DNA of 11,710 nt from Nitrospirota bacterium (lineage in GTDB: Bacteria > Nitrospirota_A > Leptospirillia > Leptospirillales > Leptospirillaceae), in contig JAMCWZ010000071.1 in assembly GCA_023480765.1 (NCBI GenBank), positions 1 to 11,710 on the forward strand, written 5' to 3'. The notes below the pieces were generated by a model, which was not told the origin of the DNA, did not search any database, and saw nothing but the letters and a program-made list of their open reading frames with translations. Within the stretch, counting starts at the first letter, position 1, and each line of letters opens with the position of its first letter. Position numbers and translations under genes: made by a program. This document shows positions 5,573 to 11,710 of this stretch, piece by piece.

Positions 5573-6313
5573 ATGAACAAACCTTTTCTGCCGGTATGTT
5601 GTCGGCTTTACCGGAAGCCGGCACACTCCCGGCTCTTTGTGGCGACCGTGATTTTAAGCCTTTGCCTTTTGTTCCCAATGGTTGTGAATGCTGCGGACCC
5701 CGAAAAGAAGAGGCCAGGCACCAGCCCGGTTCCGGACAGCGTCCTGGCCGGCATGAGAGGGGGATTTTCCTGGGGTGGAGTCGATTTTTCATTCGGTATC
5801 GAAAGTTCAACCTTTGTGAATGGGACTCTGATGGTCAAGACCATCCTCCAGACGGTCGGAAATGAACTGTATGCATCGACCGGTGTCGACCCATTTTCAA
5901 ACGGGGGATCGTCAGGGAAAACGGTTCTTTCCTCTTCGGGCAATACCGGAAGCTCTCCTTCCTTGACGGAAAAGGGAACAGCCTCGAACAATCTGTCCGT
6001 TGTCGCCAGGACAACCCTCGATTCCATGGGAGCAGTGCAGAGTTCGACAAAGTCCTCGTCTTCGGAGACAGGAAATTACAGCAATGTGGTGCAGATCCAG
6101 CCCTCTGACCCGGGAACCCGCATGCAGAATCTGGTGGCTCCGACTTCCTTCAGCAATGCGACCGGAATTCTGTCTGTTTTGCAGAATGCTGCGAGCAATC
6201 TTGTTATTCACAACGACGTCACAATGAATGCAACGGTGTCGAATGTCACGAATATCACGCATGCCCTGAGTCTGAACAGCATGTTGCAATCCGCCCGGTT
6301 TCTGAGCCGATAG
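5573..6313 (+). CDS. Secreted protein with RGG motif and shared C-terminal fibre motif
   Basis: A 246-residue exported protein with a long signal peptide (1-40, cleavage after VNA). Residues 53-64 read VPDSVLAGMRGG and are followed by a beta-rich segment (DFSFGIESSTFVNGTLM, 71-87). The L-x-x-M-R-G-G ending resembles double-glycine leaders cut by C39 peptidases, notable because the gene just upstream encodes one. The middle (105-170) is Ser/Gly/Thr-rich low complexity. The shared 29-residue motif lies at 191-219 (core TGILSVLQNAASN), and Asn/Val/Thr-rich sequence follows. ATG 5573 has GGAGG five bases upstream and lies 30 nt after the peptidase stop, so the two are translationally close. It may be a minor subunit or an adaptor comparable to FapE. 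The function is inferred from context only. Confidence 0.72.
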   Translation: MNKPFLPVCCRLYRKPAHSRLFVATVILSLCLLFPMVVNAADPEKKRPGTSPVPDSVLAGMRGGFSWGGVDFSFGIESSTFVNGTLMVKTILQTVGNELYASTGVDPFSNGGSSGKTVLSSSGNTGSSPSLTEKGTASNNLSVVARTTLDSMGAVQSSTKSSSSETGNYSNVVQIQPSDPGTRMQNLVAPTSFSNATGILSVLQNAASNLVIHNDVTMNATVSNVTNITHALSLNSMLQSARFLSR

Positions 6314-6350
6314 CTTTTCTCCCCCCGGTGCAGCCGGAAGAGGGTTCCTC

Positions 6351-6731
6351 ATGGTCATGGCAAACCGAACGAGACGAACGGATGCTGAAAGCAGCGGCCG
6401 GCACTTCCGGTTTCGTGGTGTTGTTCCGGGGTGTCGCGGATGGATCCGTCTCGCCTGTTTTCTCTGGTGCTTTTTGGGAGCCCCGACGCTTGTCCTGGCG
6501 GGAGGACGGGAAGGGGGCCCCGGACAGTCCGGGCAACAGAAGGTATTCTTGGGTCCCCCTGTGCAAGATGTCCATCTGGGAAAGAAAAGGACGGAGAATC
6601 CCCTGATTGTTCTTCCTCGGACCAGACAAGGCGTCAAATTGTGGGACGAAGCCCGTTTTTCATCAGAGTCTTCCAGAGGAGCCAGCACCCGGGAACCCGG
6701 CGTGTTGCTGCAAGGCACAAAGCGTCCATAG
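6351..6731 (+). CDS. Small exported protein of unknown function
   Basis: A 126-residue protein, not recognised. The N-terminus is basic (residues 1-30, Arg-rich), followed by a hydrophobic export segment WIRLACFLWCFLGAPTLVLA (31-50). Cleavage after VLA would leave a mature chain of about 76 residues, opening Gly-rich and then containing VFLGPPVQDVHLGKKR (65-80) and ending basic. ATG 6351 has GAGGG six bases upstream; ATG 6357 is possible. Other frames overlap it, but only this one has an export signal and a fitting ribosome-binding site, and it lies 37 nt after the previous stop in the same operon. It could be a periplasmic chaperone or accessory factor comparable in position to other small fap genes; there is no direct evidence for that. 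Confidence 0.6.
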   Translation: MVMANRTRRTDAESSGRHFRFRGVVPGCRGWIRLACFLWCFLGAPTLVLAGGREGGPGQSGQQKVFLGPPVQDVHLGKKRTENPLIVLPRTRQGVKLWDEARFSSESSRGASTREPGVLLQGTKRP

Positions 6732-6915
6732 TTGTTTTTGGGTAGGGAAACCTTGCTACCCCAGATGAGATCTTTGTCGGAGGTCCCTGGAGGGAGCTGT
6801 ACCTCCATGCCGCGGGAATCTTTCCCGGGATTGTCTTCCTGTTTTTGTCTCTGTCGGGGCCCGGAGGAGCCGGGCCCGAACCTGTCTGCCTTGCGTTCGG
6901 GAAAGCCTGGGGGAG
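6732..6915 (+). other. Longest gap in the operon, hairpin-rich, no gene seen
   Basis: This is the widest intercistronic gap of the cluster (184 bp). It contains GGGCCCGG/CCGGGCCC (6857-6877, 5-base loop) and a CGGGAA/TTCCCG hairpin (about 6813-6827). No hairpin is followed by a T-run and no convincing sigma-54 or sigma-70 promoter was found. It may separate expression of the subunit genes from that of the barrel genes. Confidence 0.45.
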
Positions 6916-8082
6916 ATGTCTGTCCGAAGAGGTTGGGTCATAGGACTGTTTCTTTTGTGTCTGGTGACGGTTCTCCCGAGGGGGACGGGTGCGGCCGGAG
7001 CAGAGCCCGGTTCCCGGTTCAGCGCAATCGTGGCCCAGGGGGACTCGCCTCCCGAATCGACCGGTGAGACAACGACCCCGCCCGAAAAGAAAAAACGGCA
7101 GAAACACAAGAAAACCTCTTCCGGTCCGTCTTCAGGAGCCCCTTTCCCTGTCGGAAAAGCCCCCGCCCAGAAAAAGAAAAAGCCGCCCCAGGTGGAGACT
7201 CTCGTCACCAATACAGGCATTCTCGTCCCCCAGGGAAAACTCCTTGTCGAAAATACCCTCGAATATATCCATAACACTGCGACGCAAGTTGCCCTGCAGG
7301 GGTTTACCGTTTTGCCGGCGATCCTGATCGGGACGATCAATGTCGAATCCGTCGAGCAGGACATTTACATGGATGTCCTGACTTTTTACTACGGCATCAC
7401 GAACAATCTCGAGGCCGAGGTGGATGTTCCCTATGTCTACCGGACCGAAGGGGTCCTGTCCTATCCCATCAACGGGGGGTCGGGGACGCTCCTTCAGACA
7501 GGAACCAGCGGGAACGGGCTCGGAGATATCGAGTTCGGACTCCATGAGCAGCTCAATCATTCCGGATTCGGCGGAGCCTATTTTCTGGCAAACGTCATCG
7601 GAAAAGCGAACAACGGGACAAATCCCTTCACGATCCCCATCAATTCCAAAACCGGTCTTCTCACGGCACAGCCCACCGGTTCCGGATTCTGGTCGGTCGA
7701 ACCTTCTCTGACGGCGATTTATCCGACCGATCCGGTTGTATTCTATGCGAATGCTGCCTACATCTATAATTTTTCCGCGAATTTCGGGGGAAATATCGGA
7801 GTGATCAACCCCGGGAACGCGACCGATCTGAGTTTTGGCGCCGGATTTTCCCTGAACGACAAGACGTCGTTCGACGTGGGGTACGATCAGATGACGCTCT
7901 GGCCGCCGACCCAGAATGGTGTCCAGATTCCGCTGACCCAGGTTCTGCAGCTCGGATCTCTCGTTTTTGGTTATTCCTACAATGTAAGCCGTTACTTCTT
8001 CTATCTACTGAATGTCGAGGTGGGCGTGACGCCCGATGCTCCGAATATCCAGATCAGTTTTCGGGTACCGCTGTATTTTTAG
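6916..8082 (+). CDS. Outer-membrane beta-barrel pore, FapF-like (Phenol_MetA_deg-type)
   Basis: A 388-residue protein with a signal peptide (about 1-29), then an unusual Pro/Lys-rich periplasmic linker (50-92) with two polybasic clusters (EKKKRQKHKK and QKKKKPP). From about 95 to the end it is beta-rich: alternating hydrophobic strands and conserved turns such as DVPYVYRTEGV (170-180), GNGLGDIEFGLH (199-210), NPGNATDLSFGAG (298-310) and VGYDQMTLWPP (321-331). It ends in VPLYF, the terminal aromatic signature recognised by the BAM complex. FapF is a trimeric barrel of this superfamily that exports amyloid subunits. ATG 6916 abuts its Shine-Dalgarno-like GGGGGAG, so translation initiation may be weak; no better in-frame start is visible. 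It is paralogous over the whole barrel to the next gene, eight bases downstream. Confidence 0.85.
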   Translation: MSVRRGWVIGLFLLCLVTVLPRGTGAAGAEPGSRFSAIVAQGDSPPESTGETTTPPEKKKRQKHKKTSSGPSSGAPFPVGKAPAQKKKKPPQVETLVTNTGILVPQGKLLVENTLEYIHNTATQVALQGFTVLPAILIGTINVESVEQDIYMDVLTFYYGITNNLEAEVDVPYVYRTEGVLSYPINGGSGTLLQTGTSGNGLGDIEFGLHEQLNHSGFGGAYFLANVIGKANNGTNPFTIPINSKTGLLTAQPTGSGFWSVEPSLTAIYPTDPVVFYANAAYIYNFSANFGGNIGVINPGNATDLSFGAGFSLNDKTSFDVGYDQMTLWPPTQNGVQIPLTQVLQLGSLVFGYSYNVSRYFFYLLNVEVGVTPDAPNIQISFRVPLYF

Positions 8083-8090
8083 GACCAGAG

Positions 8091-9656
8091 ATGTCCATTC
8101 CAGGAGTGTTCCTCTTGATCCGATCCGTCTGGATGCCTCGCGAAAAGAGAAATCCGTTTTTGATGGTTTCCCCGGTCCTGAAAAGGGTCATTTGTTGTGC
8201 GGTTCAGATGGTCTTTTTTCTTGGAACGATCGGCGGATTTTCTCCCGAAGCCAGGGCAGACCCACCCGCGAACACTCCGGGGGAGGGGATGCTGCTTCAT
8301 CAGGACAAGAAGCTCTTGCGCCGGATTCAGGATCTCTCGAGACAAGACCTCTCCTTCGCAACAGGGAAAGCGGATCTCAACCAAAGGGACAGGAGGATCC
8401 TGCGGGAAGATGCCGTTTTGCTGAAACGCTATCCCAAGGTGGAAATTCTCCTGATCGGTCATTCGGATGAGCGCGGCAACGAGATCTACAATTTTCGTCT
8501 GGGACTGGATCGGGGGAAAAGTGCCCGGCAATTTCTGGAAGATCTGGGAATCGCGGCATCCCGGATTCATGTGGTGTCTTTCGGCAAGCGGGCCATTCCC
8601 GGCAGGCTTTTGTGCGCAAGGCATCGCGAGTCCTGCTGGAGACGGCATCGAATCGTTCATGTCGTGGGCTATCTTCCCGACGAAAAAGTTGCCTTCCGGT
8701 CGCCGCCCCCGGTCCGGCCCCTGCCCGCTCCTCCGGCAAGAGTTGTGACCGTGCAGGGAGAAAAGCGGAGAAAGGGCACCTATCTTCTTCTTCCGGCGGG
8801 GAAGGTGGAGGTGGAAAATGTCTTTTTGTACCTGCACGACACCTCGACGCAGGTGGCTTCCCAGAACTTTTCCCTGTTTCCGATCCTGCCTTCGTCGACG
8901 GGGGTCAATATCCAAAGAGTGGACGAGGATTATTACATCGAAATGATCGCCGTTTTTCTGGGGGTCACCGACAAACTGGAGGTGGAAGCGGATATCCCTT
9001 ATGTCTACCGGACGCAGACGGCGGTGACATCGCCGGTGACCGCGTCGGGAGGGACCGGAGCCCCTGTCCTTTCGAACCAGTTCGGTCGGGGGTTGGGAGA
9101 TATCGATTACGGCGTCCATTATCAGTTCAACACCGAGCCATTTCTGGGAGTGCTCTGGATGGGAAACGTCATTGCCAAATCCACGACCGGAACAAATCCG
9201 TTCACATTGCCCGTCAACTCTGCCACGGGTCTTCTGAACGACCTTCCGACCGGAACCGGGTTCTGGTCTCTGGAACCCGGTCTTTCACTCTATTTTCCCA
9301 TCACCCCGGTCGTGTTTTATGCAAACCTGAACTACATCTACAACTTTTCCCGGAGCTTTGGTGGTGCCCTCGGAACCATCAACCCCGGGAACGCGACGGA
9401 TCTGAGCTTTGGCGGATGGTTTTCCTTTAGCCAGAAAACGATTTTTACCGTCGGGTACGATCAGATGACAATCTGGCCTCCTTCCGAAAATGGCCTGCAG
9501 GTTCCTCTGACAAGGGTTCTTCAGCTGGGTTCTGTGCTATTTGGCGGGACCTACAATGTCAATCCAAAATTCTTTTTTATGGTCAACGTGGCGGCCGGAG
9601 TCACTCCGGATGCTCCGAACGTTGCGATCAGCATCCGGTTTCCCCTGTTCTTCTGA
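8091..9656 (+). CDS. OmpA-domain / outer-membrane barrel fusion, second FapF-like pore
   Basis: A 521-residue protein. An export signal ends near residue 56 (EARA); ATG 8091 has only a weak AGGA site, and ATG 8133 or 8163 would give more usual signal lengths. Residues about 75-195 form an OmpA/Pal-like peptidoglycan-binding domain: GHSDERGNEIYN (123-134), RGKSARQFLEDLGI (141-154) and SFGKRAIPG. Asp126 and Arg141 have the 15-residue spacing of the diaminopimelate-binding pair of OmpA. Cys175 and Cys182 could form a disulfide. A Pro-rich linker (204-216) leads to a barrel (about 228-521) closely similar to the preceding gene, ending IRFPLFF. OmpA domains normally follow a barrel; here the domain precedes it. 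It is the last gene of the operon. Anchoring the secretion pore to the cell wall is the likely role. Confidence 0.87.
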   Translation: MSIPGVFLLIRSVWMPREKRNPFLMVSPVLKRVICCAVQMVFFLGTIGGFSPEARADPPANTPGEGMLLHQDKKLLRRIQDLSRQDLSFATGKADLNQRDRRILREDAVLLKRYPKVEILLIGHSDERGNEIYNFRLGLDRGKSARQFLEDLGIAASRIHVVSFGKRAIPGRLLCARHRESCWRRHRIVHVVGYLPDEKVAFRSPPPVRPLPAPPARVVTVQGEKRRKGTYLLLPAGKVEVENVFLYLHDTSTQVASQNFSLFPILPSSTGVNIQRVDEDYYIEMIAVFLGVTDKLEVEADIPYVYRTQTAVTSPVTASGGTGAPVLSNQFGRGLGDIDYGVHYQFNTEPFLGVLWMGNVIAKSTTGTNPFTLPVNSATGLLNDLPTGTGFWSLEPGLSLYFPITPVVFYANLNYIYNFSRSFGGALGTINPGNATDLSFGGWFSFSQKTIFTVGYDQMTIWPPSENGLQVPLTRVLQLGSVLFGGTYNVNPKFFFMVNVAAGVTPDAPNVAISIRFPLFF

Positions 9657-9670
9657 AAAACCGCTTTTCG

Positions 9671-10549
9671 CTAGATTCTGTGGCGCGGCGTGCTGATGAG
9701 GCCCAGGCGGCGGAATGTCGAGGAAAGACGGGAGGAAGGCTCGGAAACAGGGCGTCCCATCGGACGGATACGCTGGATGGAGACGTCTTTGAACTTTCCC
9801 CGGTCGCAGGTTCCGAAGCGAAGCTCGGACGATAATCTCCAGTCGAGCTCGACGGCATCAGAGAGAAGGCTGTGCATCCTTGAGCGGATCCCGTCGGGAG
9901 AACCCCCCAGGCAAAGGGCTGTCGCACCGGTGTCCGCCGCCCCCACGGCATCCCCTTCCCGGACGGAATTTCTCAAGATGTCGGCCAGGGCGTCGGACAT
10001 ATCGAGTTTGTCGGGGCGGACATAGACCATGCCGAACATTTCCCCCTCGTCGGAGAGTCGGGAGGCGAGCAGACGCAGGGATTTTTTTTCCAGGATCGGT
10101 CCGTCGTACTCCAGGTGCGGAAGTTTTCCCTGCGCCATCTGGCGATGGGCCAGACGTTCGGCAAAGGTCCGGATCCAGCGGGCCCAGTAGCCGCGCAGGT
10201 ACTGGTTCCAGTAATCCATGCGGGGAAGCGGGGCGCCAACCCATCCCAGGACGTGGACACCGAAAAGAATAGGCAAAAGACATTCGCGTGTGCCGGGGAA
10301 GTCTTCCCGGTGAAGAACGAACAGGCGCCTGCCTTTGCGGGAAAGGTCGTTCCCGAACGCCGAGGCCGGATCCAGAAAGTCGCTCCGGTGGCGCAGAAAC
10401 CCTCCCTGCGTTTTCTGTTCGAACCGGATTTGCTGATACCATCCCTCGAAGGGAAACACGAGACGAACCTGGCCGAGGGCAGATGGCAGGGTGGTCAGAA
10501 TCCGGCATGCGAGAAGATTTTGCTCTTCCCGTTCAGAAGGAATTGTCAT
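9671..10549 (-). CDS. Probable GAF plus degenerate GGDEF-domain protein
   Basis: A 292-residue cytoplasmic protein with no signal or membrane segment. Residues about 70-110 (RLFVLHRED...ECLLPILFGVHVLGWVGA) look like a GAF-type core. Residues about 152-255 follow the layout of a GGDEF domain: a strand VYVRPDKLD (175-183) where the metal-site segment would be, then ALADILRNSVREGDAVG (187-203), the spot expected to read GGDEF reading AADTG (204-208), then ALCLGGSPDG (211-220) and SELRFGTC (241-248). With the signature lost it cannot be an active diguanylate cyclase; it might bind c-di-GMP or a partner. ATG 10549 has GGAG five bases upstream. It converges on the secretion operon with only 14 bp between stops. 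The domain call is pattern-based and tentative. Confidence 0.5.
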   Translation of the reverse strand: MTIPSEREEQNLLACRILTTLPSALGQVRLVFPFEGWYQQIRFEQKTQGGFLRHRSDFLDPASAFGNDLSRKGRRLFVLHREDFPGTRECLLPILFGVHVLGWVGAPLPRMDYWNQYLRGYWARWIRTFAERLAHRQMAQGKLPHLEYDGPILEKKSLRLLASRLSDEGEMFGMVYVRPDKLDMSDALADILRNSVREGDAVGAADTGATALCLGGSPDGIRSRMHSLLSDAVELDWRLSSELRFGTCDRGKFKDVSIQRIRPMGRPVSEPSSRLSSTFRRLGLISTPRHRI

Positions 10550-10614
10550 TCTGTCTCCGGTTTGTGTGGAGCCGGATCATGAAAGAGCGGACATCGGCAT
10601 TCAGACTGATGCTC

Positions 10615-10644
10615 ATTATCAACTTTTCGGAGGGAAAGGGGCAA
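10615..10644 (-). promoter_or_regulatory. Candidate sigma-70 promoter for the GGDEF-like gene
   Basis: On the minus strand, TTGCCC (10644-10639) and GATAAT (10620-10615) are separated by 18 bases. The -10 matches five of six consensus bases. It lies just past the terminator of the upstream gene and about 65 nt before the start codon. Confidence 0.5.
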
Positions 10645-10670
10645 GGGTTGAGTTGTTTTCCGGAACAAGG

Positions 10671-10700
10671 AAAAAAGGGGGGAGGGGCCCCCCTTTTTTT
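10671..10700 (-). terminator. Intrinsic terminator of the old yellow enzyme gene
   Basis: Six G (10677-10682) pair with six C (10688-10693) around a 5-base loop, flanked by six A on one side and seven T on the other. It can therefore work in both directions. It lies about 20 nt downstream of the minus-strand alkene reductase stop, whose transcript it would end. Confidence 0.88.
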
Positions 10701-10719
10701 GAACCCGGTGAGAAGAGAA

Positions 10720-11710
10720 TCAGCGGGAGGCAATCTCTTCCAGAGTCGGGTAGTCGATATACCCTTTTTCTGTTCCCCCGTAAAAAGTCGCGGGATCAGG
10801 GTTGTTCAGGGGGGCGTTTTTCGAGAAGCGTGCCAGAAGGTCCGGATTGGCGAGAAATGGTCGTCCAAAGCTGATCAGATCCCCCAGTCCTTTTTTCAGG
10901 ACATCGTTCGCCTTTTCCCGTGAGTAGCCACCGGCCAGCATGAGAGTTCCAGTGTAAATCGGTCGGAAGAAAGAGGCCGACAGATCGGGAGAGGGGTGCT
11001 CGCCTTCCGGTTCAGCCGGTTCGATCAGGTGGAGATACCCGATCCCGTATCCGGAGAGTCGGCGGACGACATATCCGAATGTTTCCTGGGGACGCGAGTC
11101 TCCCATGTCATTGAATGTTCCTCCCGGAGAAAGGCGGATTCCGACACGATCCTTGTCCCAGACAGAGGTGACGGCGTCAACAACCTCAAAGATCAGGCGG
11201 GCCCGGTTCTCGATGGATCCTCCGTACATGTCAGTCCGTTTGTTTGTGCTGTCTTCGAGAAACTGATCCAGGAGATAGCCGTTGGCGGCATGAATCTCGA
11301 CCCCGTCGAAGCCGGCTTTTTTTGCGTTTTCCGCCCCCTTGCGAAAGTCTTCGACAATGCCGGGAATTTCTCCGGTTTCAAGGGCTCTGGGGGTCGGGAT
11401 GGCTTTGGGGCCATCCATCGTATACGTGGTGACACCCCGGGGGGCGATGGCGGAGGGTGCGACGGGCAGGCGTCCCTCCAGAAAGTCCGGATGGGAAATG
11501 CGGCCGACGTGCCAGAGCTGGAGAAAGATGCGGCCGCCAGCCTGGTGAACGTTACGGGTGACCTGTTTCCACCCTTCGATTTGTTCGGGGGAATGAATGC
11601 CCGGTGTCCGGATATAGCCCTGGCCCATAGGACAGACCTGTGTTGCCTCCGTGATGATGAGCCCGGCAGAGGAACGCTGTTTGTAGTAAGTGGCCATCAG
11701 AGCGTTCGGA
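10720..11710 (-). CDS. Old yellow enzyme family alkene reductase (NemA-like), 5' end outside window
   Basis: An FMN-dependent NADPH:2-enal/ene reductase, cut at its N-terminus by the window edge. The frame runs past the ATG at 11697 and reads PNALMATYYKQR, the usual internal sequence of this family, so that ATG is not the start; roughly 30-40 residues with the first FMN-binding strand are missing. Numbering from that Met: the substrate-binding pair is His136 and Asn139 with Tyr141 in EIHAANGYLLDQF. MYGGSIENRARL (157-168) follows, then Arg188 in GIRLSPGG, and the FMN phosphate is held by AGGYS (255-259) and FGRPFLANPDL (277-287). Family members reduce activated alkenes, nitroesters and quinone-like electrophiles in the cytoplasm. 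The visible part is intact to its stop, with a strong terminator beyond. Physiological substrate unknown. Confidence 0.95.
   Translation of the reverse strand, partial: PNALMATYYKQRSSAGLIITEATQVCPMGQGYIRTPGIHSPEQIEGWKQVTRNVHQAGGRIFLQLWHVGRISHPDFLEGRLPVAPSAIAPRGVTTYTMDGPKAIPTPRALETGEIPGIVEDFRKGAENAKKAGFDGVEIHAANGYLLDQFLEDSTNKRTDMYGGSIENRARLIFEVVDAVTSVWDKDRVGIRLSPGGTFNDMGDSRPQETFGYVVRRLSGYGIGYLHLIEPAEPEGEHPSPDLSASFFRPIYTGTLMLAGGYSREKANDVLKKGLGDLISFGRPFLANPDLLARFSKNAPLNNPDPATFYGGTEKGYIDYPTLEEIASR

Larger units (their letters stand above)
10550..10719. other. Intergenic region with promoter and terminator
   Basis: This 170-bp region between two minus-strand genes holds the terminator of the old yellow enzyme gene (10671-10700) and a plausible promoter for the GGDEF-like gene (10615-10644). 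No gene is supported here. Confidence 0.6.

Noticed and set aside
5912..6808. 298-codon minus-strand frame across the 5573 and 6351 genes
   Set aside because: It crosses gene boundaries of a coherent operon, and is rich in Arg/Pro as expected from antisense reading; no signal or motif.
8079..9119. 346-codon minus-strand frame opposite the OmpA-barrel gene
   Set aside because: Antisense to a gene with clear OmpA and barrel motifs; no motif of its own.
3665..9656. CRISPR array, insertion sequence or prophage in the low-complexity areas
   Set aside because: No regularly spaced direct repeats, transposase, integrase or terminal inverted repeats were seen; the gene set is coherent and chromosomal in character.

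Overview
The window reads as chromosomal DNA of moderate-to-high GC from a Gram-negative bacterium. Signal peptides, a periplasmic haem c protein, an OmpA-type peptidoglycan-binding domain and outer-membrane barrels ending in Phe all point that way. Protein character, codon style and the mix of a small cytochrome c, a bS22-like micro-protein and an old yellow enzyme suggest an acidophilic iron oxidiser of the Leptospirillum type (Nitrospirota). That assignment is recollection-based inference, not a search result.

Layout: (1) Positions 141-230, minus: a 29-codon, extremely basic protein of the bS22 / AURKAIP1-COX24 family. (2) 696-1253, plus: an exported monohaem class I cytochrome c, closed by a perfect 13-bp hairpin terminator at 1422-1456. 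(3) 1807-3198, plus: a VpsR-like sigma-54 activator with an intact GAFTGA loop and an N-terminal domain lacking an obvious phospho-acceptor Asp. It follows an AT-rich promoter region and a leader with three small hairpins. (4) 3199-3664: a 466-bp regulatory region with several inverted repeats and a near-consensus sigma-54 promoter at 3548-3563. (5) 3665-9656, plus: seven genes in one direction, all with export signals or membrane segments. They are a Ser/Asn-rich small secreted protein, a second small secreted protein, a C39-like cysteine peptidase, a third secreted protein with an RGG motif, a small exported protein of unknown function, an outer-membrane barrel protein, and a second barrel protein carrying an N-terminal OmpA domain. 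(6) 9671-10549, minus: a cytoplasmic protein that looks like a GAF plus degenerate GGDEF protein. (7) 10720 to the window edge, minus: an old yellow enzyme (alkene reductase) whose 5' end lies outside the window.

The main discovery is region 3-5. It has the part list of the Pseudomonas fap functional-amyloid system: small secreted Asn/Ser/Gly-rich subunits, a C39-like peptidase (FapD-like) and an outer-membrane pore (FapF-like). It differs in its own ways: sigma-54 control by a VpsR-type activator, three secreted proteins sharing an ungapped 29-residue C-terminal motif, two tandem barrel paralogues of which one is fused to a peptidoglycan-binding domain, and hairpins after both small subunit genes that could set subunit stoichiometry. 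A working model: the VpsR-like activator, possibly responding to c-di-GMP, switches on the sigma-54 promoter; subunits are exported by Sec, trimmed by the C39 peptidase and passed through the barrel pores to form an extracellular fibre or matrix. The degenerate GGDEF-like gene next door fits a c-di-GMP/biofilm neighbourhood but is not shown to be connected.
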